A DNA stretch of 64,000 nt from the NCBI RefSeq assembly GCF_009730915.1, contig NC_052489.1, positions 1 to 64,000 of the forward strand, in the 5' to 3' direction. Within the stretch, counting starts at the first letter, position 1; each line of letters starts with the position of its first letter. Made by a program: the position numbers and the translations under genes. This DNA comes from Dioscorea cayenensis subsp. rotundata. Taxonomy: Eukaryota > Streptophyta > Magnoliopsida > Dioscoreales > Dioscoreaceae. A model generated the notes under the pieces. It saw nothing but the letters and a program-made list of their open reading frames with translations. It did not search any database and had not been told where the DNA came from. Shown piece after piece: positions 35,808 to 48,829 of the stretch.

Positions 35808-38138
35808 TGCACACCTTACGCATGGTTATTATTGGGGAAAATGGCAGGTATTCCTGGTAAACTTATTTTGACTTCTATGTGGCATGAGTGGAACTACTGT
35901 TGATGCACATGATTAACCTGTGGCCTTATCATGCACGAGTAGGAATTGGATTTCTTATGATCCCATCTGTTGATATCTTCGTCATTGTTCTTTAGATTTT
36001 TTTGACCTATCTCAAAACCTTTATGATGTTCATATTTTGGTTCCATTTTCAAGATTTTACTTATGTAGTAATATTCTTGTTAATTATGCTTCGTTTGTTC
36101 TTATATTTCTACTGAGTATGTTGCTTAATTACATAAACAACATTGTTCAGATTTTTTTATAGTTTTTGAACAAGTCATGTTTTTGTTGAACTCCCCGCCA
36201 ATTGATTTGAGTTTTCAAATTTTTTTGTTTTTGAAACTAATTCTTGTGTTCACATATTGTGTAGGTAAAATCTACCAATTATATGAAACAATCCATTTGA
36301 GTCATATTCAACATTTAAGAAACTTTCACTTACACCTAGCCTTCATAATTTTTCTACGTCGTTCACTTTTGTTTCCCGTCTCTGCTTTCCTTCTTGGATT
36401 AGGTTTTGCATCCAATTGCTGATTCTATCAAAACCAAAAGATCTGGGGAGTGTATTTCGACAACTTCCTCCGAAAACTGGTTGAAGTAGATGACGGAAAC
36501 TATGGATCAACCACTATTCATGAGTTGATAGTACTTCAAGTATGAATGATAGTGGTATTGACTCATTCCATATTTGTATGTTTCCAAGGACCTCGTGTAT
36601 ACTTTTTTTTATTTACTACCATGGTTTGTTAAAGGAGGTTTAAGTTATTTCTTCTGTTTCTTGTTATTTATTAATTTTTTTAATTTTAATTTTAATTTTT
36701 TCCTTTAGGGCTTTGGAGTTCGTATCCTTTGATAAGTGTGGGTTTTTTTTTTTGTCTGTACGGTTCTTTTTCATTTTAACTTTATAGTTTACAGTTGTCA
36801 TATTCTTTGATCTCATGAACTTCACTTGATCCAAGTTTAGTTTGTGGATGAATTGTTGCATATGTATATATATGTAGTATTATAGATTCCTAAGTTCTAG
36901 TTGCTCTACTAATCCCGAGGCACAGTCTCTATTTTAATGCTGATATTGATTTTACTTTGAATGAATACTTGAAGATTCTATCAAATAACTACTTGAAGAT
37001 TCTACTTTTGTGTTCCTGAACGTGGTATTGATTTGTCATGTATTCAAGAATAAAAACACTAACTATATCTTATTGGTAGGCTCTCTCTCTCTCTGTGAGG
37101 TTGTTTTTTGTTTAATTTTGACATGTAAAAAATAAAAATAGAATTTCTATTTGGTTAATAATCTTAAGTTTTTCTTGCTTATAAATAAGGCACTCTATGG
37201 GTGTCAATAATTATGATTGTAACAATTAGGAATAAGTTGATAAGACAATTTGAATTAGACTCCTATTTGTTTAAACTTCCAACTAATTGTGATGAACCGT
37301 GGTCAAACAAATCTCTAAATGATTTGAGGACTTTAAATTTAAACTTTCAAAGCAATTTTTTTTTTTTTTCCATTTTATAATTATCTTAGTCTTATTTATT
37401 ATTTTATTTTATTTATTTTTCTAGTATTTGGTGATTATATTAGTTTCACTTACTATTTTGTCCTTAGTCTAAATCTTTATAAGTACTTGTTTTAGTGGTT
37501 GTAAAAGGGGAACCAGTCAATTGAATACTTGTGTTCTTTTTTACTCCATTTTAAGTGTTAGTTTTTGGAGTGGAATTGGGATCCGCTGCTTCAGTTTGTG
37601 TTTTTGAAAAAGTTTTGTTTTATTTTACGGATACACTAGGTTGACTCGAAAGGTTATATCAGTAGAAGATGAATAATTACTTGTTACAAGTACTATGTAA
37701 GTTATCCACATTTTGGGTCTCGGTAATGAACTAATGCTTTTGGAAACAAGGGGCTTAAGATGAAATTGCTTTTTCATCTTTCTCTTTTGTTCACCATAGT
37801 AATGTATTTTTGATTTGGTCTTTACTTTGCCTTGACCACCATGTTTTGAAGCTACTTTGCCGACACAAAGGTCATGTATGCCAATACTTTTCTTAAGTTA
37901 TGCCATCTTTATGATTGCTTGCCCTAGCATGTGTATTAGCCCTGTGAAATTGCTTCTAAACTGTGGATTTCTGCCATATTCTATTTTAATGATGATACTT
38001 TGACAAAATAGGAGGCTGTTGCACCATGAACTGCAATAAAAATTCTCTATTCATGTAATTTGGCCTTTAGACTTGTTTATTGCAGCTAGTCTTCACAGTT
38101 GTTCTGCTAATGCTTTGTCAAAATGTGAGATGTGAATC
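33322..38138. other. AT-rich sequence with old repeats, no gene recognised
   Basis: An old tandem duplication with a step of about 122 bases lies at 34011-34250 (units ending GACGCAGAA and GATGCAGAA). A TAGTCCCACATCG word near 34470 recalls LTR promoters. A LINE-like 3' end at 35390-35808 is listed separately. I see no defensible coding exon. Confidence 0.45.
35390..35808 (+). repeat. Probable LINE 3' end with (TAA)n tail
   Basis: A T-rich, TTTG-rich stretch typical of plant L1 3' ends (TTGTTTGTTGTGTTTTCC) finishes in TTTATAATAATAATAATA from 35759 and a run of about 16 TAA units to 35808. No reverse transcriptase remains. The 5' boundary is a guess. Confidence 0.4.
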
Positions 38139-38259
38139 TTGAAGCTCTTTCTTGCAGGGAATCTAGTAAATCCGAGAGCAAGTCAAAAAAAGGAAGGAAT
38201 TCTCTTAACCCGTAACCTTTGTTTTTCTTTCTTTTTTATTTATCACATCTCCGCTCAAA

Positions 38260-38930
38260 TCTTATGTTGGAACTGTAGGGTGGCCTCAAATTCTCACATA
38301 GTCAACCGCATCAAAGACTTTGCGACTAGATTAAACCCTCACCTCATCTGCTTGGTAGAAACCAAAGCTGACTCTTCTAGGATGCAACTTTTGCAAAATT
38401 TTCCAAAAGAAATGGGAATGGGCTGCCAACACTGTGTCAAGTCTCTCAGGTGGTATCATCATTCTCTGGAACATAAATATTGGCTTTGTCACTCCTATTA
38501 TGGGTGTCAAAACCACTCTCCATCTTGTTATTTCTTCTGTTTCGTTCTCTTGGATTTTTACTATCATTTATAACTCTCAACGTATTTTTGACCAAAATTT
38601 TCTTTAGAATTCTTTATTGGTTTTTTCCTCGCTCAACTTTCCTTGGCTCTTAGCCGGAGACTTTAGTGCCATTATCTCCGGCACAGAACACAAAGGTGGT
38701 GTATTTCAAAACTATTCCTCTAAATCTTGAAATTTCCCTCAGTCTATCTCTCAAAATCAACTTCTCGATTTAGGGTTTACTAGTTTTGTCTTTACTTGGT
38801 GTAACGGTCAAAACCTCTTTTCTCGCAGATGGGCTCTTCTTGACTGTTTTCTCACTAATGTCAGTTGGACGAATGGTTTTGTTTCTTATGTTAATCATCA
38901 TCTTTCTTGTTCTAATTTGTGTGTTAAACT
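38260..38930 (+). pseudogene. LINE (L1-type) endonuclease relic
   Basis: Translation gives ILCWNCRVASNSHIVNRIKD, then LNPHLICLVETKADSSRMQ. After frame changes come PWLLAGDFSAIIS and LLDLGFTSFVFTWCNGQNLF. These are the ordered motifs of the apurinic-type endonuclease at the start of plant L1 ORF2: the N in WNCRG, ET in LVET, GDFN and TW.N. The catalytic Asn of GDFN is Ser here. Stops and shifts break the frame. The reverse transcriptase does not follow; a relic of one, in the same orientation, lies at 48.8 kb. Confidence 0.85.
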
Positions 38931-41794
38931 CTTTAAGTCATGATCCATTGTATTGATTATTAGTGGTTCTATGTTATGCGTTCCTATTCTTGATTAGGGT
39001 TTTGTTTGTATATCTAGATCTTGATTACAACCTTGATCCATTCTCTCAAGGTGTATAGCCAAGGGGTACTAGACATTGTTCCTGTTTGTAGGGTTTGTTG
39101 GCTCAACCAATATTGATTTAACATGCATGGACTATGAATATCAATTCTGTCAAGAAGGGTTGTATAAAACAGGCATTAGATATAGTTTTTGTTTTCAGGG
39201 TTTGGAGCACCTATAGCTTTGATTATGTTTGTTGATTGCAAGGGTTCTAACTTAGCCCCTGTAGCTCATGTTTTATATATTTTATTACTGCATGCCTTTT
39301 GAAGAACTTTGTATATTGGGTTATATCATCTAAAAGTCAACTGTAGAAAACTCCAAGAATCAAGCGAGACGAGGACAAATATTGAAGAGCCTTGTATCCG
39401 AATAGGGAAGGAGAAGGTGGGGTTCAATAATCGAGAAAAAGGGAGACAAATTGGAATAATTTCAGAAGAATTAACGAAAGTTGGTGGACTCCTAAATCTG
39501 TTATCTTCAAGCCCTGCTAGGGCAATCGAATGGTATGATTTATCTCAGTAATTCAATATTCAGTGCCCTAGACCTTCTATTCCATTCCTTGATTTTCCTT
39601 ATTTTTCTACTTTGATTTGTGGGCCATGCTGCTGTCTTCTTTCATTTCCTACTTAGCATGCTTATCTAGATCTATTGGGCAAAGTTTACAAAAATTGATG
39701 AAGATTTAGGATTTATTTATTTTTGTGTAAAACCTATATTGTTTTATGCCAATTTGCTATATGTAGGTCTCATGTGCTTGATTAGAAGTAATATCCAGTT
39801 CCATGGAGTGTTCCTTTACAGCTGGAGTCAATTATTCAGTGATGCTATATCTATGACATGATGCTCTCTAACATATGTTCATGCTACGTACATTATGCAA
39901 CAAAAGGAAAAATGATATTTTAGGAAACCAAAACAAGTATTGTAATTCTTGCTCATATGTATGTCTTTAGGCTTGTTTATTTAATGATTCATCAAACATT
40001 GCTCAAAAGTTCCTCCATTGTTCTTCTGATATGATTCATCCAGTTGTAAAAGATGGGTTGCTTAGGCTCGCTTGCTACCTTTTCCAAGCAAGCTAGCAGT
40101 TGACTAGCTTTGATTGTGGCCTAACCTGTAATTAGGATAGAATCACCATCAAGTTGATTTAGCATATTTTTATGTTGCTACAACATGTTCAATGATTGAT
40201 TGACCCCAACTTTTTTGATTCATGAACCCATTTGAATCATAATTCAGTGAATTCACCTTATAAGTCTCTGATACTTCCCCAAGCCATTCTCAGTCACCAG
40301 GAGCTTCACCATTGGCTGCAATAGTCACCATCTTCCCTCACCGAATTTGGCCTCATTTTCCCCTGTTAGCAGCCCTAGATGGCCCCACCCATAGGAACAC
40401 TTCAATATCTTCCTGTTAAGGTTCAGTGTTGCCATTATATGGTGAAATTTGCGGCCTTTGATTTTTTTTTTTAAATTAAGAAAACCTTATTGTTTTTATG
40501 CCTTAAGAATTATGCTAATGATTTTCAACTCTTGCTTTGTTTCTAACTTTATAAATCGATCCTTGAAAAATGAGAAATAGTTTATTTTTGGACTCATATA
40601 TTTTCATAATAACCATAATATGGTCCATAGATCCATTAGAAGCTGGGGGCTATGCATGACTCATAGGTCTTTATCGATTCTTTGTGTGACTTATACAAAA
40701 GGGAATTTTGAACATAGGTTTATGATTGAAAATTTTAGAAGTTCTATCTATCAATCTTGTCATCAAGTTGAGCATTATTTGTACTATATAAGCTCAAAGT
40801 AATGAAGAGATATAGATTTAGATTTTCTTTTCGAAGAACTACATTATATTATGTGGCTTGAAAACAGAGAAGCTTGCCAATCGGGCTAGATAAATGTCCA
40901 TGTGATTAAATTACATAATAGGGGTGTACACATTATATTCTAGTCTCCGTTTGAAAAATGTATCTTATAATCATCTCTCAAACCTTCCTCATTACAATTA
41001 TCAGTCATAAACCATCTAATCCACATTATTGTTATATTTCTTTCTTTGCACAGAAAACTAAAATTATGTCTTTGTGGTTTTTTTGTGTTATTGAGTTTCA
41101 CCATCTTTTTGCTAATTCTACCTTTTGTATTTGTATTTTATTTTAGTTGGTAATTATTCTAAGATACAAGACTGCTTATTTGTGTGCTCAAAGTTTTTAA
41201 ACCCCAAGTATGCAAAATTGAATTTTGTATTTATGGTTGTTTTTTAAAAAAACAAAAAATAAAATGTCATCATGTTTTTGTATCCCTTTAGTTGATCATT
41301 CAAGTTTAGTCTCCTAGAATATTAATGAACTAATTGGTTTTCTCTAGTAAGTTTGATTTATGCTGCATATTGTTTATAAAAAATCGCAAATTTATAAAAA
41401 TTAATAAGTCTAAGGAACATTCTTTACTTCCACATCATTACTTGAATGTAGTATAGGACAGGAGTTTGATTTGTGTGTGTGGGAAGACTATCTCAAGCAT
41501 GCACTTGATTTCCTCTCCCCGGTTCTTAATTCAGATTTAAGGTTATACTGATTGAGGAATTTTGGTTTGGGCCTTAGAAATTATTGTTATACTGGTTTAG
41601 GGATTAAGGTTTTGGGAATTTTAGTTTATACTAATTTAGGTTTTGGCCTTTGGTTTTAAAGTTATATTCGATTAGGAACCAGGCTTGTGGCTTAAATTTT
41701 ATGGATATATTGATTTGGGAATGATGTTTAAAGTTAGACTTTTGTTAGGATAAGAAAAAGGTTTACAGAGACGTTCATTGTAGCTGGATTTTCT
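38931..41794. other. Non-coding AT-rich sequence
   Basis: No recognised gene. An 80-residue open frame at 39309-39551 has no family I know. The part from 40920 is a diverged copy of 47790-48450 (listed separately). Confidence 0.4.
40920..41600 (+). repeat. Diverged long direct repeat, copy A (partner at 47790-48450)
   Basis: Shared ordered words include ACACATTATAT, AAAACTAAAA, AGTTTCACCATCTTT, TTGTATTTGTRYYTT, TTGAATTTTGTATT / TTGAACTTTGTATT and TTGATTTCCT. The copies are alignable over about 600 bases with many indels, and both are on the plus strand. Confidence 0.6.
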
Positions 41795-43796
41795 AGATAT
41801 CGTCATTAACTTAATCATTGTTCTCAAGTCAATGTGTAAAATCAGTCATTTTTCCTGTGTTTTACATTAGAAGAGTTAATAATTTAGTAGCCACGCTAAT
41901 TAACTTGTGACCTGCACAGATGGGGTAGAAGCCACAAATAATTCAACTACGTAGTCAATTTAAATAAAAGACTTATTGAGTCGGGTTCTATTGCACAACC
42001 GCAAGCGCACGGTTTTGCTAAGTAGTAAATAAGTATTGATCCCACGAGGACCAAGTATGATTACCAATCTATTGCAACAAGGGGTTATCTAGACAATAAA
42101 AAGGGTGGGAATTGGGTACAACAAGAAGCAGGAAATAAAACACAATCAAGGCTGCAGAAACACAGGGCTGTGGATTACACTTCAGGTTAAAATTGACTTA
42201 GGTTTGGGAACCCACCACAAGGTGTAACATGAATAATGTGTTGGATCTAGACTAGATTTGGGTAGATCTCTTGAAGGGCATTAATCCTAAGCTACTTGTC
42301 ACTCTCTTTCAAGAGGTAACAAGTTAGGTCTTGGTAGGGCCATCTCCTACTTTCGTGGTAGATAAACTTTTTCAAAACCTGAATAAGCATGGTGATTAAG
42401 CAAAATACCCTCAAGTATTACCTTTCAGTAAGTTCAGGGTGATTAATGAGGTTCCAAGACCCAGGTTATCCTTTCAGTTAACCTAGATCTCTAAGGTAGG
42501 CAAGTATGCTTTCACAATTACAAGCTATGTACTCAAATCAGAAATCAACTCAAGAAATCTACCTTTAAGCATAAAATATCCATACAAAATGTATCAACAC
42601 ATCAAACAAATACCACCTTGGGTTAATCCCAAACCTAAGAAGAGTTCTACACACACATTGTCTCAGTTACAAAGTGAAAATAGGAAGAACAAGAGTATGC
42701 CAGACACATCACAACAGGGCTTAGAAGACTCCCTATAATGGCTACAAGGATCCGATCTTCAGTCTCTCAGCCCTTCTCTTCTTCTTCAGCTTCTTTTCAG
42801 CCTTCAGAACTTCCTTTCTTTTTTCAGCCGCCACCCTTTTTGTCCCTGCTTTCTCCTACCCTAAAGCCCATTTTCTGGTCCTTTTATAGCCAAAGGTGGA
42901 AGCTGGGCCCCAGTCACTTTACAGATCACAAGTACTTGTCGCAGACCACAGATAGGTTGTGTTTCTTCCCAGTCTCCAGGGTTTCTTAACCAATTCTTGC
43001 TTTCTGAAATCAAAACAACTAGAGAGAGTAGTTTGTAAAAAAGAAAAGGGTAATCACTATGAAAACTAGGAAATATGCATGATATTTAGCTAAATGCATG
43101 AGATAACAATGAAATTTGTATGTGCAACAGGTTCCAGATGTGCTATTTGTTTAAATATAATCAATTTAAACTTCTTCTAGCGCTAATATAATTTTACTAG
43201 TTTTACTTAAACACAACATGTGCTACTAGTTTGTAATGTTATGTTGCTTAATCAAAACTCATTTCTAGATTGTGTTACAATCTATATGAATCGAATTTTG
43301 AAAGCCAATCATCCCATTTCCTCTAAATTTCATATTTTTATAATCATGTTGTGGTTGTAATGATTTTCCATTGTCAATTTAGGTCTATTTAGATATCGTC
43401 ATTAACGTAATCATTGTTCTCAAGTCAATGTGTAAAACCAGCCATTTTTCCTGTGTTTTCCATTAGAAGAGTTAATAATTTAGTAGCCACGCTAATTAAC
43501 TTGTGACCTGCACAGATGGGGTAGAAGCCACAAACAATTCAACTACGTAGTCAATTTAAATAAAAGACTTATGAGGTCGGGTTCCAGATGTGTTATTTGT
43601 TTAAATATAATCAATTTAAACTTCTTCTAGCGCTAATACAATTTTACAGGTTTTACTTAAACACAACATGTGCTACTAGTTTGTAAGGTTATGTTGCTTA
43701 ATCAAAACTCATTTCTAGATTGTGTTACAATCTAGATTAATCGAATTTTGAAAGCCTATCATCCAATTTCCTCTGGATTTCATATTTTTATAATCA
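41795..43796 (+). repeat. Tandem duplication of about 410 bp, first copy split by an LTR
   Basis: Copy 1 is 41795-41988 plus 43130-43356. Copy 2 is 43391-43796 and uninterrupted. Both contain AATTTAGTAGCCACGCTAAT and AACACAACATGTGCTACTAG in the same order. Copy 2 preserves the empty insertion site as GTCGGGTTCCAG. Confidence 0.95.
41989..43129. mobile_element. Solo LTR, 1141 bp
   Basis: The ends are TATTGCACAACC and ATGTGCAACA, so the inverted terminus is TRTTGCAC, with the first TG changed to TA. The flanking pentamer GGTTC is duplicated exactly (41984-41988, 43130-43134). The left part reads ACCGCAAGCGCACGG and GTATTGATCCCACGAGG, a phrase I know from plant LTRs. There is no gag or pol. A TC-rich leader-like stretch with an 83-residue open frame lies at 42738-42989 and is probably not a gene. 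Confidence 0.85.
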
Positions 43797-45779
43797 GTTG
43801 GAAGTTGGTTTGACATGCTAGTAGAGATGCGCAATTATTTGATTGAATTTTTTGGCTTTCCTCTAGTCAAGTTTCTCGATGTAATGCCAATTGAATTTAT
43901 GTGCTGCTTTATTTATATTTTATATTATGATATAGTTGTATTTATGATTGTTTATCGTTTTTTGATGTGCTTTTTCTAGAAGGTAATGTAATTGGAAGTG
44001 CTTGTCTTCTTTTTTTAACAATCATAGGTTCTTAGTTGATGTTCTAATATGATTCCACTTTTTTATTCAAACGATATTTGGAAATCAATGATGCCATTTC
44101 CTGAGATCCTCTATGTTTAAATTTTGTGCATCTATTACTTGCCACTCAACTACGTGATGTTTTTTTTTGTGGTTAGGGTCCAGTAATTTTTTGTTAGTTG
44201 CATCAAATATTAATCTAGTTGCATCTATTACGTTGACTAGTTCCTTTTCAACTTAGCATATGCGTGGTACCTTGCAAATCCAGTGATTTCTAAGAAACTA
44301 TTTTTAGAAACATCACATATGGCTTGTTTACTCAAATGATCCTCTGCAAGTGTTGTATAGCAAATGCGAAATTTCATCAATAATTTGATGTACAACATAA
44401 ACAATTGAAGCGAATAAATTAGTTCTTTCACAAGTGCTAGAAATGCTTGATTAGGATATGAACATGATGTTTAACTTTCAACATTTTTTTCTTGGGGTTT
44501 TCATTAATTGTAGGTCTTTTTTGCTTAATGTAATTACTAAGTAAATGCATTCTAAACCTAAGATAGATGTACGAACGTGGAACCTTTTTCAGCTTTTACT
44601 AAATGTGTAGAAGAAAATAAATTTATTATCTGCTATTGATATGGTAAGTTCTATCATTGACCTGTTACATTTCCTATATCCATGTTCTGAAATGAAAGGA
44701 TCGATTGTTTTAAGACTCACTTGCATGTATGATTTTCTTGTCTTGGAATTACTGTAGCAATATCTTGCTTGTTCTATAGTTGGTGTGCGTGTGTGTGCGT
44801 TCACTCATACATATATGTTCATATTGATTACTCTATTATTGTTAAGCAAGATAAGTACTCTTTTTGCACATGTTACATGCTTTGTTTAAAGTTCTAAATA
44901 ACAAAATGTTGCATCTAGTTTGTTATATTATGCGTTGTGCTCTAGAATCTTTGATCTCAAAATTTCTTGCCATGTTGTATTTAAGGTTTGAAATAACAAA
45001 ATTTTGGTTCTCACTTGTTATATTATGCTTTATGATCTAGATTTTTTTTTATTTTAAAATTTCTTGACATTTTGATAGATCATGTTTCAGTAGGGTCATG
45101 CATATGCTTTTTATGTTCATTGTACTTGGATTATCATTATGTGCATTCCAAATTGTGAAAGCTAGACGCACTTGTGATAGTCTTCCTCAAGGTACCACAC
45201 TGCAAGTGTGAATATATTCTTCGTTTTGTACTTAAATAAGTGTTTTTTTGCATTTGTTGTCTTCAATTTCTCATTGGCTCTTAGATGTTTGAGGGGATTT
45301 ACGATCTTATGATTTTTAGGAATGGTTTGCTTGCCCTAATGATCAATTGGTCCAATTCACAAGCAATGATGTTCTTTAGGGTATTATAGGACAAGTATGA
45401 CTTTTTTCTTAGATTTGTATTTGCGTGAGAGGTGTTGCTTTTTCCATCATATGTTGTCTTAAATGTTTACTTATCTCATAGGGCAAGATTTTATAATGTC
45501 ATGATTTTTTCAAGTCGATCCTTGTCTGTTGCCTAATTGCTTCTCTAATTGACTAGCTAAAGGTTTTGAACCATACTATAGTATCTTAACTCAGATTTGT
45601 ATTCTCTTTTTTGTTAGATTCTAATTGTTATCAAAATTTATTTTTTCCATAGCTTGTGCTACTAGCAAGCTTGCCGTAACGTGATTATTTTTTGGATGGT
45701 AGAAAGCATGGTATTTTTCATGCCTCTTGAATCTACACTCATTGTCTTTGATTAAATAAGCAAAATGTTGAACTTCATT
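43797..45779. other. Non-coding AT-rich sequence with a short tandem duplication
   Basis: Near 44880-45075 a unit of about 115 bases is duplicated (AAATAACAAAATGTTG... and AAATAACAAAATTTTGG..., each followed by TTGTTATATTATGC). No gene is recognised. Confidence 0.4.
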
Positions 45780-46830
45780 TTCATCTAAGTGGAAATTTTT
45801 CTTTCTCAAATGTTTCTAATTTGATAAACCTACCTGGAATTGTTTGTTTTTTGTTGAATTTTGCTATATTTAAATCCACTAATGTTCAAACTTAAAACAT
45901 GGATGTTATAAATATTTCATGGGAATGTCATATTTCTTTAGTGTTCATTGAAGAAAACTTGCACTTTGATATTAGGTAATTTTATCTCAGAAGTGAAAAT
46001 TATATTAGCCAATCTTGGCTGAAGCAATAAAAACTAATTCATCTTCTTTGTTGGTCTTAATTTAAGTTGTGATCAACTTTATATGTGCCATTTCATATTT
46101 TTAGTGACCTGATGTAACAAGAGATTCTTGTACTACTGGTTTAATCCATTGTAACACCAAACATACTATATTTTCTTTTATATTATGCCATGGTGGGCTA
46201 CTACATCATATGCATCTTAGGTATGCTTGAAACTTGATCCCACTTTGTGTGTTTATTTCATAATATATGTGGTACGAACAATGTTTCTCCATTTAAAGCT
46301 AAGTGGAATTTATTTTGTTTTCTTTATTTATTTTTGGTTCAAGTATTTCTACTTTGATAAAACTATATGGTATTGTTTGTGCTTTTGTTGAGTTTTACTA
46401 TATTTAGGCTACTAATGTTCAAACTTGGATGATATAGATATTTCACGGAAATGGCATGCTTCTAATTTGTTCATTGAAGAAGACTTGCACTTTGATATTA
46501 GGCAATTTTATCTCAAAAATGAAAATAATATTTGCCAACTTAACTGAAACATTGAAAACTAACTTATCTCCTATGCTGAATTTTAATGTAAGTTGTGACC
46601 CAACCCTATATGTGTCTCTGTTACTTGAGTCATTTATGCCGTTTCATATTTCTAGTGACCTCATTTGACAAAAGATTCTTGGGCTACTGGTTTTGTCTAT
46701 TGTAATAGCAAACATACTATATTTTCTTTAGTGTGGTAGCTTCTGTAGCATCTCAAGGTATGCTTGAAACTCGATTATACGTGGTGTATTTATTCATAAT
46801 ATATGTACTACTAACATGGTATCTCTATTA
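45780..46830 (+). repeat. Old tandem duplication, unit about 530 bp
   Basis: AATGTTCAAACTT at 45881 recurs at 46413, and the order of words (GACTTGCACTTTGATATTAG or near, then AACATACTATATTTTCTTT, then TATGCTTGAAACT) is the same in both. The copies differ by many substitutions, so the event is old. Confidence 0.75.
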
Positions 46831-48829
46831 TAATGCCTGTGTTTTAATCTTTATGATCATTAAAAGGATTATTTCTCCTAATATTTGACATTCTTTAGAC
46901 TGAGGTTTCTTTCATTATCTTAGATGGATATTAAAGTTTAGCTTTTTCAAATGCATCATAAACAATTTTTTTAGCAGTTGCAATGTTGCAAGGGGATTTA
47001 CAAATAAAATTATTGGTCATATTTCTTTTAAATTCGCATAAATGTTGATTCTAGTTAAGGTTGCTATTTTTGCAAAAATGCAAATTATAGTTTAGTGCGT
47101 CCTTGTTTTTATTATCTTCATGTGAGATTTTCTTTATCAATGCATGTTAAAGTTCAGAACATAATTTTTCAAGTGCTATTATGATTTATTTAACAAGCTA
47201 TTTTTGTTTTCATACCCTTACAAATTAAACAATTTCAAGTAAACTTCTATTTGAAATTTTGTAGTTTGCAACTGAAATTCTTTTTACATTATTGTTGGTT
47301 AGATCTATGCCAAACCAATAATTCACAATATCTCAGTGAATCTTGGACAAGCTTTATTACATATTAGATTCTTCTTTTCTTGTTTTGAAGTAAATTAAAT
47401 AAATAAGTCTTTTGGGATCAATCAAAGCCCAATGCCAGCTAGATAGATGAAGACTGAACAAAGAATTCAGCCCTCTTTCTTTGTTATGCCAAACAGCAAT
47501 AGCTTACCAAAAAATTCTTGCCTATGGTTTTAGTTTCAATAGATCTTTACCGGGCATCAACTTTTCAAATCAGAGGTATGTTAGTATAATTCCTTGTGTA
47601 TTTTTGAGCATTGATGATGGTTTTTTGAACTTGGATCTAACTTTGAATGACTTGCTTTTTTAAAATGTCATCACTGTGGTGTAAAACTTAATGCTTAAAT
47701 CTAAAAGTAGTGAAAACTAAACCAACAGTGGTCAGGATGGAGAAATTATTCTCAATCCATCTGGACCTGCCGTTTCAATTGAGTTCATAATAAGGGCGAA
47801 CACATTATATACTATTACTCTCTTTTAAGCCTTTCTCGTTATAATCATCATAGTCACAATATGCCAATACACTATTATGGTTATATTTTTGTGAGAAAAC
47901 TAAAAAAATTTTCTTTGTATTTCCATTTTATTAAGTTTCACCATCTTTAACAAATTCTTCCTTTTTTTTTTATTTTGTATTTGTGCCTTTTGTTTTAGCT
48001 GGTTATATAAGATACATGACCGCAAGCTCTCAAAGCTTGCAAATCCCATGGAATTGAACTTTGTATTCATGGTTTTTTCGCAAGAAAAGTTTGAAGATCT
48101 TTATGTTTTTATACCCCCTGAGTAAAAACTGTTTAGATTTAATTTCCTCGATCTATACCTGTGAATTAAACTTTTTAGTCAATTTGATGTATGTTGCTCA
48201 CTATATATAGACCTTATAAGTTTATAAATTAAGATCCCAAATATCATGTCTTGCTTCCAAATCATCACTAAAAGTAGTAGAGGATGGTGTTTAGGTTTCA
48301 TGTGTGTAAGAGAGATGATATCAGTTTTTCCTTTGATTCCTCTTCTCTCTGTAAGATAGGACCTTAGAAAGAGAATGAATCTCAGATCTGTGCTTGATTT
48401 CCTTTCCTCTATCTAAAATTTTGGTTTTGGTGTTGTACTGGTTTTGGTGTTCACATTGGGATGCATGCTATAATTGTCTTGTCTTTCATTTTTGTTAAGA
48501 TGTGCATCCCATGTTTATGTTGTGTAGTCCAATAATCATGATGCATGCAATCGTCACACAGGGCAGTCTTGCGTTATGATTAGACCCATACATGAATTTT
48601 GTATATGGACAAGTGATGCACTTGCTTCCTAATTCTTTGTGCATTCGTGCCATGAGCATTTTATGGTCATTGTGTGGTGTTCAGTAACTATAGTACAGGT
48701 GATTATCACATCCATATGATTAGAAATCCACATTTATTTAATAGAAACACAACATGATTGTTTTGGTACTTGTGTTAGTTGCATCAGGCTTCCTTGTGTT
48801 ATGTTTTACTACAAATTATTTGGTTCAGT
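46831..48829. other. Non-coding AT-rich sequence
   Basis: Contains copy B of the long direct repeat at 47790-48450 (partner of 40920-41600). No gene is recognised. Confidence 0.45.

Noticed and set aside
42738-42989. An 83-residue serine- and proline-rich protein
   Set aside because: It lies wholly inside the solo LTR and reads a TC-rich leader; it is not a gene.
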